Shown in pieces: positions 1 to 7,470 of a stretch of 59,570 nt of DNA. A program made the translations under genes and the position numbers. Source of the DNA: an uncultured Schumannella sp. (GTDB lineage Bacteria > Actinomycetota > Actinomycetes > Actinomycetales > Microbacteriaceae); assembly GCF_905479755.1 (NCBI RefSeq), contig NZ_CAJQNT010000014.1, positions 1 to 59,570 of the forward strand. Direction: 5' to 3'. The notes beneath the pieces were generated by a model. The model worked only from the letters and a program-made list of their open reading frames with translations. It was not told where the DNA came from and searched no databases. Numbering within the stretch: the stretch's first letter is position 1; every line of letters begins with the position of its first letter.

Positions 1-1
1 C

Positions 2-82
2 CGCTACTTCTCCGAGCACTCCATGGCACTGCTGCTCACCGACCCCGAGGAGGTAGCGATCCCGGAACTGACCGCGGCATAA
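2..82 (+). CDS. C-terminal fragment of an unidentified gene cut by the window edge
   Basis: An open frame enters from the left edge and ends at TAA (80-82), giving 26 residues that start RYFSEHSMALLL and end in PELTAA. I do not recognise the family from so short a piece. It converges on the minus-strand membrane-protein gene, overlapping its last 47 bases. That overlap makes it possible that only one of the two frames is real. Confidence 0.35.
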   Translation, partial: RYFSEHSMALLLTDPEEVAIPELTAA

Positions 83-503
83 TCCCAATCAGCTGATCTC
101 GCACGGTGTTGAGAAACTCCACCAACCAGCGGGACGTCACCAACTTGTCCCAGTTGGAGAGAACAGTGGCGCTCATGCCGTCGAACTCTTTGCGTACAGC
201 GATCAGGGCCGCGGCACCCAGTAGACCGATGAGGAATAGAAGTCCGCTCAGCAGCAACAACCCGCGTGGAACGATCTCACCCCATGCAATACTTTGCGTC
301 ACCCAAATGGTCGGTGCTAGCGCGAAGAGCAGGGCGATGAGGCCGAGCAGCGTGGTGAACAGCAGCTGCGCCCGAGAGAGCACCCGGTCCAGCGATGCCA
401 TCTGCGCATCAAGCTGAGTCGTCGCGACATCGATGACAGCCGCGAGACCGTCTCTGCTCCACCCCTTCAGAGAACCAGTCGTGCGCGGTGCCCGAAGCGC
501 CAC
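36..503 (-). CDS. small two-helix membrane protein, probably 5'-truncated by the IS
   Basis: The 155-residue product has a polar N-terminus (about residues 1-45), two hydrophobic helices (about 47-70 and 77-104) and a soluble tail; no family is recognised. The annotated start is GTG at 503. The same frame stays open upstream (translating ...FPRFIGALFTGRT) as far as the IS3 inverted repeat at 562, with no stop. The native start was therefore probably further upstream and removed by the insertion sequence. It is divergent from the recombinase remnant on the other side of the IS, so the IS sits between the 5' ends of both genes. Confidence 0.5.
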   Translation of the reverse strand: MALRAPRTTGSLKGWSRDGLAAVIDVATTQLDAQMASLDRVLSRAQLLFTTLLGLIALLFALAPTIWVTQSIAWGEIVPRGLLLLSGLLFLIGLLGAAALIAVRKEFDGMSATVLSNWDKLVTSRWLVEFLNTVRDQLIGIMPRSVPGSLPPRGR

Positions 504-561
504 CGTTCGCCCGGTAAATAGTGCGCCAATGAAACGCGGAAACAGTGGCCAGTTGGCGTAC

Positions 562-586
562 GGGACTGCTGCACGGATAGGTGACA
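562..586 (+). repeat. left terminal inverted repeat of the IS3 element
   Basis: Starts GGGACTGCTGCACGG and is the exact reverse complement of 1832-1856; complementarity stops on both sides of the 25 bp. Confidence 0.95.
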
Positions 587-594
587 GGTTGTAG

Positions 595-1482
595 TCACGC
601 CGCCAGTGCGACGGTCGTGTTCATGATGGTCTCGAACTCGATGGGCGTCAAACGGCCCAGGCGGGGTTGGCGTCGGCGGCGGTGGTAGGTCCGCTCGATC
701 CAGGTCACGATCGCGATGCGCAGCTCATCGCGGGTGGTCCACGCGCGTCGGTCGAGGACGTTCTTCTGGAGCAGGGCGAAGAACGATTCCATGGCCGCGT
801 TGTCCCCGCTGGAGCCGACTCTGCCCATGGACCCGACCATGCGGTGGCGGGTCAGAGCGCGCAGGAACTTCCGGCTTCGAAATTGGCTGCCTCTATCGCT
901 GTGGACGACGCAGCCGGCAACGTCGCCGCGCATCGCGACGGCGTTCTCAAGGGCTTGGACGGCCAGCCGGGACTTCATCCTCGAGTCGATCGAGTAGCCC
1001 ACGATCCGGCCGGAGAACACGTCCTTGATCGCGCAAAGGTAGAGCTTGCCTTCACTCGTCTTGTGCTCCGTGATGTCCGTGAGCCAGAGCTCGTTCGGCG
1101 CCTCCGCAGCGAACACATGCCGTGTCCTGCCGTCCTCGTCGATCACGGCGCAGAGGTCATCGTGGACGGGCGGTCCGGGGCGGCGGCCCTTGCCGCGCTT
1201 GGGCTTTCCGAACGCACTGAACCAGCCGTTGATCGACGCGATCCGCCACGCCGTCCGATCCGCCATCGCCTCACCCGCCTCCGCGGCTTCGTCGGCAAGC
1301 AGCCGATGCCCGAACTCCGGGTCGTCCTTGTGAGCGTCGAACAGCGCGTTCGCGCGGTATGCCTCCACCACCTCGCTGGGCGTGATGGGGTCCGCCAGCC
1401 ACCGGTAGTAGGGCTGGCGAGAGAGCTTGAGCACCCGGCACGTCACCGTCACGGGTATCCCCGATTCGGCGAGCTCTTTCAC
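595..1482 (-). CDS. IS3-family transposase OrfB (DDE integrase core)
   Basis: 295 residues, the expected size for IS3 OrfB. It has an N-terminal HTH_21-like region (YYRWLAD near residue 27) followed by an rve/RNase H-fold core. The catalytic triad is visible as D in WLTDITEH, D in VVHSDRGSQF and E in NAAMESFFALLQKN. The C-terminus has the IS3 signature RRRRQPRLGRLTPIEFE. The GTG start overlaps the OrfA stop as GTGA, so translation is either coupled or by -1 frameshifting to an OrfAB fusion. The gene is intact and may be active. Confidence 0.95.
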   Translation of the reverse strand: MKELAESGIPVTVTCRVLKLSRQPYYRWLADPITPSEVVEAYRANALFDAHKDDPEFGHRLLADEAAEAGEAMADRTAWRIASINGWFSAFGKPKRGKGRRPGPPVHDDLCAVIDEDGRTRHVFAAEAPNELWLTDITEHKTSEGKLYLCAIKDVFSGRIVGYSIDSRMKSRLAVQALENAVAMRGDVAGCVVHSDRGSQFRSRKFLRALTRHRMVGSMGRVGSSGDNAAMESFFALLQKNVLDRRAWTTRDELRIAIVTWIERTYHRRRRQPRLGRLTPIEFETIMNTTVALAA

Positions 1483-1784
1483 GAGCGGGTAGAGCCTTTT
1501 CCCGGCAGGTTCGCCTGTGACAGGTACGCCGTCGCGCGGCGGAGGACCTCGTTCTCCTGCTCGAGAAGCCGGACCCGCTTACGCAGCTCGCGATTCTCCG
1601 CCGACTCCGTGCGCGTCACGCCTGGAGCGGCACCGCTTTCGACCTTCGAGCGCTGCAACCACTTCTGCAGGGTCATGGGGTGGACACCGAAGTCTTTCGC
1701 GATCTGCTCGATCGTCACTCCGGGCCCGCGGTTCCTCGCGACGCGGACGACGTCGTCACGGAACTCGGACGGGTAGGGCTTGGG
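1479..1784 (-). CDS. IS3-family transposase OrfA (helix-turn-helix)
   Basis: 101 residues from GTG at 1784, chosen because AAGGA lies 8 nt upstream; a longer TTG start at 1820 has no such support. It has an HTH_Tnp_1 fold (FRDDVVRVARNR, TIEQIAKDFGVHPMTLQKWL) and then a leucine-zipper-like coiled coil (ENRELRKRVRLLEQENEVLRR). It binds the terminal repeats and forms the first half of the OrfAB transposase. It overlaps orfB by 4 bp. Confidence 0.9.
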   Translation of the reverse strand, partial: PKPYPSEFRDDVVRVARNRGPGVTIEQIAKDFGVHPMTLQKWLQRSKVESGAAPGVTRTESAENRELRKRVRLLEQENEVLRRATAYLSQANLPGKGSTRS

Positions 1785-1831
1785 CACAGCAACATCCTTC
1801 CAGGCCCACCCCTCGGGCAAGCCAGATCAGA

Positions 1832-1856
1832 TGTCACCTATCCGTGCAGCAGTCCC
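1832..1856 (-). repeat. right terminal inverted repeat of the IS3 element
   Basis: Exact reverse complement of 562-586, ending ...GCAGCAGTCCC. It lies 48 bp upstream of the preferred orfA start. Confidence 0.95.
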
Positions 1857-3157
1857 AGGTGCGCGCCAACGGCCGCGACATCAGCAAGAAGATGCTCCAC
1901 AAAGCGCAACAAGGCGGCACCGTCGGGCGCGCCAAGCTCGGCTACCTCAACGTGCGCAAGACCTTCGACGGGCGCCTCGTGAACACAATCGACATCGACC
2001 CTGAGCGCGCGCCGCTCATCAAGTGGGCGTTCGAGGCGTACGCGTCAGGCGACTACACGATCAATGAGTTGCACCGAGCCCTCGCTGATCAAGGCCTGAG
2101 GACACGTCCGTCGCGTCGCTGGCCAGCCAAGCCGGTCTCGCAAAGCCAGATATCGCAGATCCTGCACGACCCTTACTACGCGGGGGTCATCCGATACGTC
2201 GGCGAGCTCTTCCCCGGACGCCACGAGCCCCTGATTACGAAAGAACTGTTCCTTCGCGTGCAGGACGTCCTGTCCGAACGGGCGCAGCGGGGCCAGCGAG
2301 ACGTCACGCATCACCACTACTTGAAGGGGCTGTTGTACTGCCAAAAATGCTTCGAGAAGGGCACGCTCAGTCGTCTCGTCTTCAGCCAGATCAAAGGCAG
2401 CGGTGGTGTCTACGACTACTTCATCTGTCGCGGTCGGCAAGAGGGGATCTGCGATCTCACGTCGCTGCCCGTGGCCGAGGTTGAAGAGAAGATCGCGCGG
2501 CACTTTGCTGACATCGGCCTGCCCGCAGACTTCATCGAACGCATCCGGGGCGACATCGAAGATGCGGTCGCCGCGACGCAAGTCGCAGATCGTGAAATGC
2601 GCGGCAACATTGCCCGGCAACTCAAGACACTCGACCGACGCGAAGAGCAACTGCTCGACCTGGCGGCTGATCCAGACTTCGTGACCGAGAAACTCAAGGA
2701 CCGGCTGAGGGTCCTCGCACTCGAGCGCGCAGCCCTCCGAGAGACCTTGACGCAGACCGACAGCAAAATCGAACGAGGCGTCGCGACGATCATGACCTAC
2801 CTGGAACTGCTTGCCGAGCCCGGGCGGCTATATCGCCACGCCACGGAGAACGCCCGTCGCCAGCTACTCGAGGCCTTCTACAGCCAGATACGCCTGAACG
2901 CCGAAATCGACGTCTTCGCAGACGAACGAGAGTCGGTCGCGGAGCTTCGCGACGGTGCTCGCGCCATGCACGAGTTCAAGTCCAGCCCGCGCACCCAAGA
3001 GGGAAGCACCGAACGCAAAAACCCCGGTCTTTCGACCGGGGCCTCTGCGTTTGAAACTTCCGTTGGCCTACTCGCGGATCTCTTTCGATCCTTTAGTTTG
3101 AGTAAGGCAACCTTGGTTGCGGGGGCAGGATTTGAACCTACGACCTCTGGGTTATGA
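1856..3157 (+). pseudogene. large serine recombinase, N-terminal catalytic domain missing
   Basis: The frame begins at the IS edge with QVRANGRDISKKML, the linker that normally follows the resolvase domain, so the catalytic Ser domain (about 140 aa) is gone. What remains is the Recombinase domain (GYLNVRK to DPYYAGVIRY), a zinc ribbon (YCQKC ... ICRGRQEGIC) and the long coiled coil (RREEQLLDLAAD ... TLTQTDSKIE). The frame reads through the tRNA terminator hairpin and stops inside the tRNA gene, so its last 40-50 residues are probably not native. In the family this is a phage or island integrase; here it must be inactive. Its position at the 3' side of tRNA-fMet suggests an integration scar. 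Confidence 0.88.
3017..3041 (-). terminator. intrinsic terminator of the tRNA-fMet transcript
   Basis: A perfect 8-bp stem CCCCGGTC / GACCGGGG with a 4-nt loop (3022-3041) is followed on the minus strand by five T residues (3021-3017). It lies 73 nt past the tRNA 3' end and inside the recombinase reading frame. Confidence 0.85.
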
Positions 3158-3190
3158 GCCCAGCGAGCTACCGAACTGCTCCACCCCGCG
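3114..3190 (-). tRNA. initiator tRNA-fMet (CAT anticodon), CCA encoded
   Basis: The 77-nt cloverleaf has acceptor strands CGCGGGG and CCCCGCA, discriminator A and an encoded CCA at 3116-3114. The anticodon loop CTCATAA is closed by three G:C pairs (GGG/CCC), and position 1 is C opposite A72. Both are hallmarks of the initiator rather than the elongator tRNA-Met. The T-arm GGTTCAAATCC is normal. A -10 hexamer lies 12 nt upstream and a hairpin terminator follows. Confidence 0.95.
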
Positions 3191-3202
3191 GCACAAGGAT
3201 TG

Positions 3203-3208
3203 ACTCTA
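3203..3208 (-). promoter_or_regulatory. -10 element for tRNA-fMet
   Basis: TAGAGT on the minus strand, 12 nt before the tRNA 5' end. No clear -35 is visible. Confidence 0.5.
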
Positions 3209-3240
3209 CCACGGCCGCGGGGTGGACACGAATCGGGACG

Positions 3241-6126
3241 CTATTCGAGCGCCGCGATCGCACGTTCGACGGCCGCCTGCATGCGCTCGTCGGCTTCCGC
3301 CGCGGCGACCAGGTCACCGGCGGCGTAGGCCGCGTTGCGGTCGGCGAGCGCGTCGACGTAGTCGTCGAGCGCCGCCTGCAGGGCAGCGTTGTCAGGATCG
3401 GTCGGCGTCTCCGGGTCAGTCGGATCCACCGGATCCACAGGATCGGTCGGATCCGTCGGGACATCGACGTCACCGTCGCCCGCCGACGCGCCGGCGTCGC
3501 CGCCGAAGAGCACATCGAGCGCCTCGGTGAGCGTGTCCTCGAACGCCACCTTGTCGCCGAAGGCGACGAGGATCTTCCGAAGCAGCGGGTAGCTGGTCTC
3601 ACCCGTCGACTGCACGTAGACCGGCTGCACGTAAAGCAGCCCGCCGCCGACCGGCACCGTCAGCAGGTTTCCGCGACTGACGCTCGTGCCCTGCTGCTCG
3701 AGCAGGTTGAGCTCGGTCGCCACCTCGGTGTCCGAGTTGAACGAGTTCTGCACCTGACCGGGGCCGGGCGTCGTGTCCTGCTTCGGAAGCTCCAGCAGGG
3801 TGAGCTTGCCGTAGTCCTCGCCCGCATCCGCGTTGACGGCGAGGTAGCCGGTGAGCACCGAACGACTCGCGTCGCCGGCACCCTGCTGCGGGATGTAGGT
3901 CGAGTACAGCGTGAAGGCGGGCGCCTCCGTGCCGGGCACCTGCATCGTCAGGTAGTACGGCGGCTGGGCCACCCCTGAGGTCTGCGTCGGGTCGGCGGGC
4001 GTCGACCACGCGTCGTCACCGGAATACCACGATCCAGCCTGCGTCACGTGGTAGGTCTCGAGGATCGAGCGCTGCACCTTGAACAGGTCTGCCGGGTAGC
4101 GCACGTGCGCCTGCAGGTCCTCGGTCATCTCGTCCGCCGAGACGAGCGTCGCCGGGAACACCTTCTGCCAGGTCTGGAGGATCGGGTCCTCCTCGTCCCA
4201 GACGTACAGCACAACCTCACCCGTGTAGGCGTCGACCGTGGCCTTCACCGAGTTGCGGATGTAGTTGATGTCGTCGAGCGCATACAACGGCGCCGGCGTG
4301 TAGGTGTCGGCGATCGCGCTCGAGAGCTGCTCGATCTTCGAGTACGGGTAGCTCGCCGTCGTCGTGTACGCGTCGACGATCCACAGGATGCGCCCGTCGA
4401 CGACCGCCGGGTACGGGTCGGAGTCGAGCGTCAGGTACGGCGCGACGTTCTGCACGCGCTCCATGGGCGAACGGTCGTACAGGATCTGCGAGTTCTCGTC
4501 GATCCCGTCCGAGAGGATGATCTGCTCGCTCTGGAACTTGATCGCGTAGACGAGCTGCTTGAACAGGCTGTCGAGCGCCGGACCGCCCTCGGCGTCGTAG
4601 GTGGTGAAGGCGTTGCCGGTGCTGTCTTCACCGCCGGCCGGGAAGTCGAGCTCGATCGGCGCCCCGTTGTCGTTTCCGCCCACGATCGAGTACTCGGGGC
4701 TCTCTTCGCCGAAGTAGACGCGCGGCTCGAACTCGCCGAGCGCTCCCGAGTTCGGGATGCCCGACTCCAGGAAGCGCGGCTGACCGTCGACCTCGCGCTG
4801 GTTTCCGTACGCCGCGACGACACCGAAGCCGTGCGTGTAGACGAGCGTGTTCGAGTACCACGTGGTGCTCGTCTGGCCGCCCTGGTTGAGCTCGCGCAGC
4901 GCGATCACCGTGTCGGTCGACTTGCCGTCGATCACGTAGCGGTCGACGTCGAGGTTCGGGAACTGGTAGTACTGGCGCACCTGCTCCAGCTGGGCGAAGG
5001 TGTCGCCGACGAGCGCGGGGTCGAGGATGCGGATGTTCGCCGTCGTTTCGGCGTCGGCGCGCAGGGCGCCGGGTTCCGCATCCGTCACCGCGTTGTAGGG
5101 CACCACGTTGACGTCGTCGAGGCCGTAGGCCGTCCGGGTCGCATCGATGTTGCGTTGAATGTAGGGCGCTTCGAGCGTCTGCTCGCTCGGCTCCACCTGG
5201 AAGCGCTGCACGAGCGCCGGGTAGATCGACCCGATGACGAGCGAGGCGACGAGCAGCGCCGCCGTTCCCAGCAGCGGCAGGCGCCAGCGGCCGATGATCG
5301 CCGTCAGGAGCGCGAGCAGGGCGACGAGCCCGGCGGCCAGCGCCAGAATCGCGCGACCCGGGATCACCGCGTTGACATCGGTGTAGGAGGCGCCCGTGAT
5401 GAGCGAGCCCTCGCCGAGCACGGTCGCGTACTGGTCGAACCAGATGCTGACCGCCTGGATCCCCAGGTACAGCCCGGCCATGATCGCCAGGTGGATGCGC
5501 GCGGGGCGCGTGACGCGCACCTCGCGGCCCGAGACGCGAATCCCGCCGTAGAGGTAGTTGGTGGCGAGCGCCGCGAGACCCGCGACGAGCACGACGGCCG
5601 AGGCGTAGGCGAGGATGCCGCGCAGGAACGGCAGCTCGTAGACGAAGAACGAGACGTCGAGACCGAACTGCGGGTCGAGCGTTCCGAACTCGGTGCGGTT
5701 CAGGAACTGCAGCACGGTGGGCCAACGAGTGGCGGTCGACACCCCCATGAAGAGGCCGAGCACCAGCGGGATGCCGTAGATCGCCAACCGGCGAAGCGGC
5801 TCGATCACCTGCTGGTAGCGGTCCAGCTGCGCGCTGAGCTTGGCGTACACGGGCCGCGTGCGGAACGCGATCGTGATGCTCACCCAGACGACGAGCGCCA
5901 TCGAGATGAACCCGATCGCGAACAGCACGCCGAAGGCGATCCACTGGGTGGTCAACACCTCCAGGTAGCCCAGCTGGTCGAACCAGAGGATGTCGGCGTA
6001 GAAGCCGGAGAAGGCGATGAATCCGATGACGATCACCGCGATGATCGCGGCGGTCACGGCAAGGGCAACTCGGCTCGAGCTGCGCGCGGGGCGCTGCTGT
6101 TCAGTCCGGTTGGTGGGCGAAGTCAC
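3241..6126 (-). CDS. UPF0182 family membrane protein
   Basis: 961 residues, full length for UPF0182 (Rv3193c-like). Seven transmembrane segments occupy about residues 20-300, followed by a large extracytoplasmic domain (e.g. YNAVTDAEPGALRAD, PYLTLDSDPYPAVVDGRILW). The acidic Pro-rich tail is built of Asp-Pro-Thr/Val repeats and ends in an Ala-rich helix. Molecular function is unknown in the family. GTG start with AGGAG 7 nt upstream. It lies just downstream of the PDZ/Lon-like gene on the same strand, an order conserved in actinobacteria. Confidence 0.93.
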   Translation of the reverse strand: MTSPTNRTEQQRPARSSSRVALAVTAAIIAVIVIGFIAFSGFYADILWFDQLGYLEVLTTQWIAFGVLFAIGFISMALVVWVSITIAFRTRPVYAKLSAQLDRYQQVIEPLRRLAIYGIPLVLGLFMGVSTATRWPTVLQFLNRTEFGTLDPQFGLDVSFFVYELPFLRGILAYASAVVLVAGLAALATNYLYGGIRVSGREVRVTRPARIHLAIMAGLYLGIQAVSIWFDQYATVLGEGSLITGASYTDVNAVIPGRAILALAAGLVALLALLTAIIGRWRLPLLGTAALLVASLVIGSIYPALVQRFQVEPSEQTLEAPYIQRNIDATRTAYGLDDVNVVPYNAVTDAEPGALRADAETTANIRILDPALVGDTFAQLEQVRQYYQFPNLDVDRYVIDGKSTDTVIALRELNQGGQTSTTWYSNTLVYTHGFGVVAAYGNQREVDGQPRFLESGIPNSGALGEFEPRVYFGEESPEYSIVGGNDNGAPIELDFPAGGEDSTGNAFTTYDAEGGPALDSLFKQLVYAIKFQSEQIILSDGIDENSQILYDRSPMERVQNVAPYLTLDSDPYPAVVDGRILWIVDAYTTTASYPYSKIEQLSSAIADTYTPAPLYALDDINYIRNSVKATVDAYTGEVVLYVWDEEDPILQTWQKVFPATLVSADEMTEDLQAHVRYPADLFKVQRSILETYHVTQAGSWYSGDDAWSTPADPTQTSGVAQPPYYLTMQVPGTEAPAFTLYSTYIPQQGAGDASRSVLTGYLAVNADAGEDYGKLTLLELPKQDTTPGPGQVQNSFNSDTEVATELNLLEQQGTSVSRGNLLTVPVGGGLLYVQPVYVQSTGETSYPLLRKILVAFGDKVAFEDTLTEALDVLFGGDAGASAGDGDVDVPTDPTDPVDPVDPTDPETPTDPDNAALQAALDDYVDALADRNAAYAAGDLVAAAEADERMQAAVERAIAALE
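3393..3462 (-). repeat. 9-bp coding repeats giving an Asp-Pro tail
   Basis: Degenerate GGATCC-containing 9-bp units encode alternating DPT/DPV/DPE triplets in the C-terminal linker of the UPF0182 protein. Such tracts are prone to length change by slippage. Confidence 0.6.
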
Positions 6127-6211
6127 GGGTGGCTCCTGTCAGGTATTCCATCGGCACAGACGGATCCCTCACATCCTACGTGGCACCCGGAGGGGGCCCG
6201 CTGGGTGTTGG

Positions 6212-7453
6212 CTACGACTCGCAGCGCGCGAGATCGCTCGTGTCACCGCCCACACCGACGGTCTCGACGACGGCGAGCGCGTCGTCGAGCGTCGCCACCT
6301 TGAACACCTCGAGACCGTCGGGGATGTTCCCGACGACGGAGTCGCAGTTGCCGGCGGGGGCCAGGAACCACTCGGCCCCGGCGGCGAGCGCGCCGTACAT
6401 CTTCTGCTCGATTCCGCCGATCGCGCCGACCGTCCCATCGGCCGCGATCGTGCCGGTGCCGGCGATGTGCTCGCCGCCGGTGAGCTCCCCCGGTGTGAGC
6501 TTGTCGAAGATGCCGAGCGCGAACATCATTCCGGCGCTCGGACCGCCGACGCTCGAGAGCTGAATCGAAACCTCGATCGGGAAGTCGTAGGTACCGCTCA
6601 CGAGCACCCCGATGATCGGGGTCGTCCCGTCAGTGGCGAGCTCCGGGGTCGCGAACACCTCCTGCTCGACGCCGTCACGGCGAATGAGGAACGCCATCGG
6701 CGTCTCGGCCCCGTTCTCGCTGATGCGCTCGCGCAAGGCGGACACGTCGGGGGTCGGGACGCCGCCGGCGGCGAGGATCTGGTCGCCCGCCTGCAGGACC
6801 CCCTCGGCGGGGGACCCCTCCTGCACGGACGCGACGTCGACCACGCCGGAGTACTCGATGTCGAGCTGGGTGAGCGCGGCGGCGATGGCCTCCTGCTGCG
6901 AGTTCTGCATCTCGATCGCGGACTGCTCCTGCGCATCCTCGGTGCTTTGATCCTCCGGGTAGATCGCCTCGATCGGCACGACGGCGCTGCTCGGCTCGAA
7001 CCACGCCGTCGCGATGTCGATCCAGCTGGGCTGGCTCGTGCGATTGCCCTGGATGCGCACCGTCAGCAGGTCGAGTTCCCCGCTCGTCGGGTAACTTTCG
7101 GCCCCCTCGATCTCGATGAGCGGGACCGCTTCGCCGTCGATCAGCACCTCACCGAGCGTGTCGTAGACGGGCCCCGGCTTTTCGATCACGTACGGCGCGG
7201 GGGCGCTGCCGAGCAGCAGGGAGCCCACGACGGCACCCGCCAGGAGCACCCAGCCCGTGCCGCGCGCGATCGCCGTCCGGTTCTGCTCCCGGCGCAGGGC
7301 GGCGCGTTCCTCGACGCTGGGGCGATCCGAGGGCAGGGGAGGGAAGAGGTCGCTCACGGGGTCCTTCACAAAAGCGGGCGCGGCACTGTTCGCTCCCGGC
7401 GCAAGGCCAGTCGCCCGCGTCTCGGCGAAAACCCGGGCGGTGCCACGGGCCAC
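6212..7453 (-). CDS. YlbL-like PDZ/Lon-type serine protease, membrane anchored
   Basis: 413 residues. A cytoplasmic N-terminus precedes one TM helix (about residues 65-86, WVLLAGAVVGSLLLG). A PDZ domain follows (VVDVASVQEGSPAEGVLQAGDQI) and then a Lon S16-like domain with catalytic Ser in GGPSAGMMFALG and Lys in GGIEQKMYGA. The family is predicted to degrade or process envelope proteins. The GTG start at 7453 is supported by a -10 (TACGCT) 5 nt upstream, giving a leaderless mRNA; GTG at 7369 or 7357 (after AAGGA) would give the shorter form more typical of the family. It is divergent from the DUF2342 gene. Confidence 0.9.
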   Translation of the reverse strand: MARGTARVFAETRATGLAPGANSAAPAFVKDPVSDLFPPLPSDRPSVEERAALRREQNRTAIARGTGWVLLAGAVVGSLLLGSAPAPYVIEKPGPVYDTLGEVLIDGEAVPLIEIEGAESYPTSGELDLLTVRIQGNRTSQPSWIDIATAWFEPSSAVVPIEAIYPEDQSTEDAQEQSAIEMQNSQQEAIAAALTQLDIEYSGVVDVASVQEGSPAEGVLQAGDQILAAGGVPTPDVSALRERISENGAETPMAFLIRRDGVEQEVFATPELATDGTTPIIGVLVSGTYDFPIEVSIQLSSVGGPSAGMMFALGIFDKLTPGELTGGEHIAGTGTIAADGTVGAIGGIEQKMYGALAAGAEWFLAPAGNCDSVVGNIPDGLEVFKVATLDDALAVVETVGVGGDTSDLARCES

Positions 7454-7457
7454 CGGT

Positions 7458-7464
7458 TAGCGTA
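7458..7464. promoter_or_regulatory. overlapping divergent -10 elements
   Basis: TAGCGT (7458-7463) on the plus strand is 7 nt before ATG 7471. TACGCT on the minus strand (7464-7459) is 5 nt before GTG 7453. The hexamers share five base pairs, so one symmetrical site may start both transcripts. Confidence 0.55.
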
Positions 7465-7470
7465 GTTGGC

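Larger units (their letters stand above)
562..1856 (-). mobile_element. complete IS3-family insertion sequence, 1295 bp
   Basis: The element is bounded by perfect 25-bp inverted repeats (562-586 and 1832-1856). It carries the usual IS3 pair of overlapping genes, orfA (HTH) and orfB (DDE integrase core), both on the minus strand. The 3-bp flanks do not match (TAC before 562, AGG after 1856), so there is no visible target duplication. This fits an insertion followed by adjacent deletion, or recombination between two copies. Genes on both sides appear broken at the junction. Confidence 0.9.

Noticed and set aside
3114-3157. Protein C-terminus GAGFEPTTSGL
   Set aside because: Well-known false translation of an antisense tRNA gene; the tRNA-fMet explains it.
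4048-6303. 751-residue open frame on the plus strand
   Set aside because: Antisense shadow of the UPF0182 gene; composition (very high Arg/Asp/Val) is that of reverse-complemented coding sequence.
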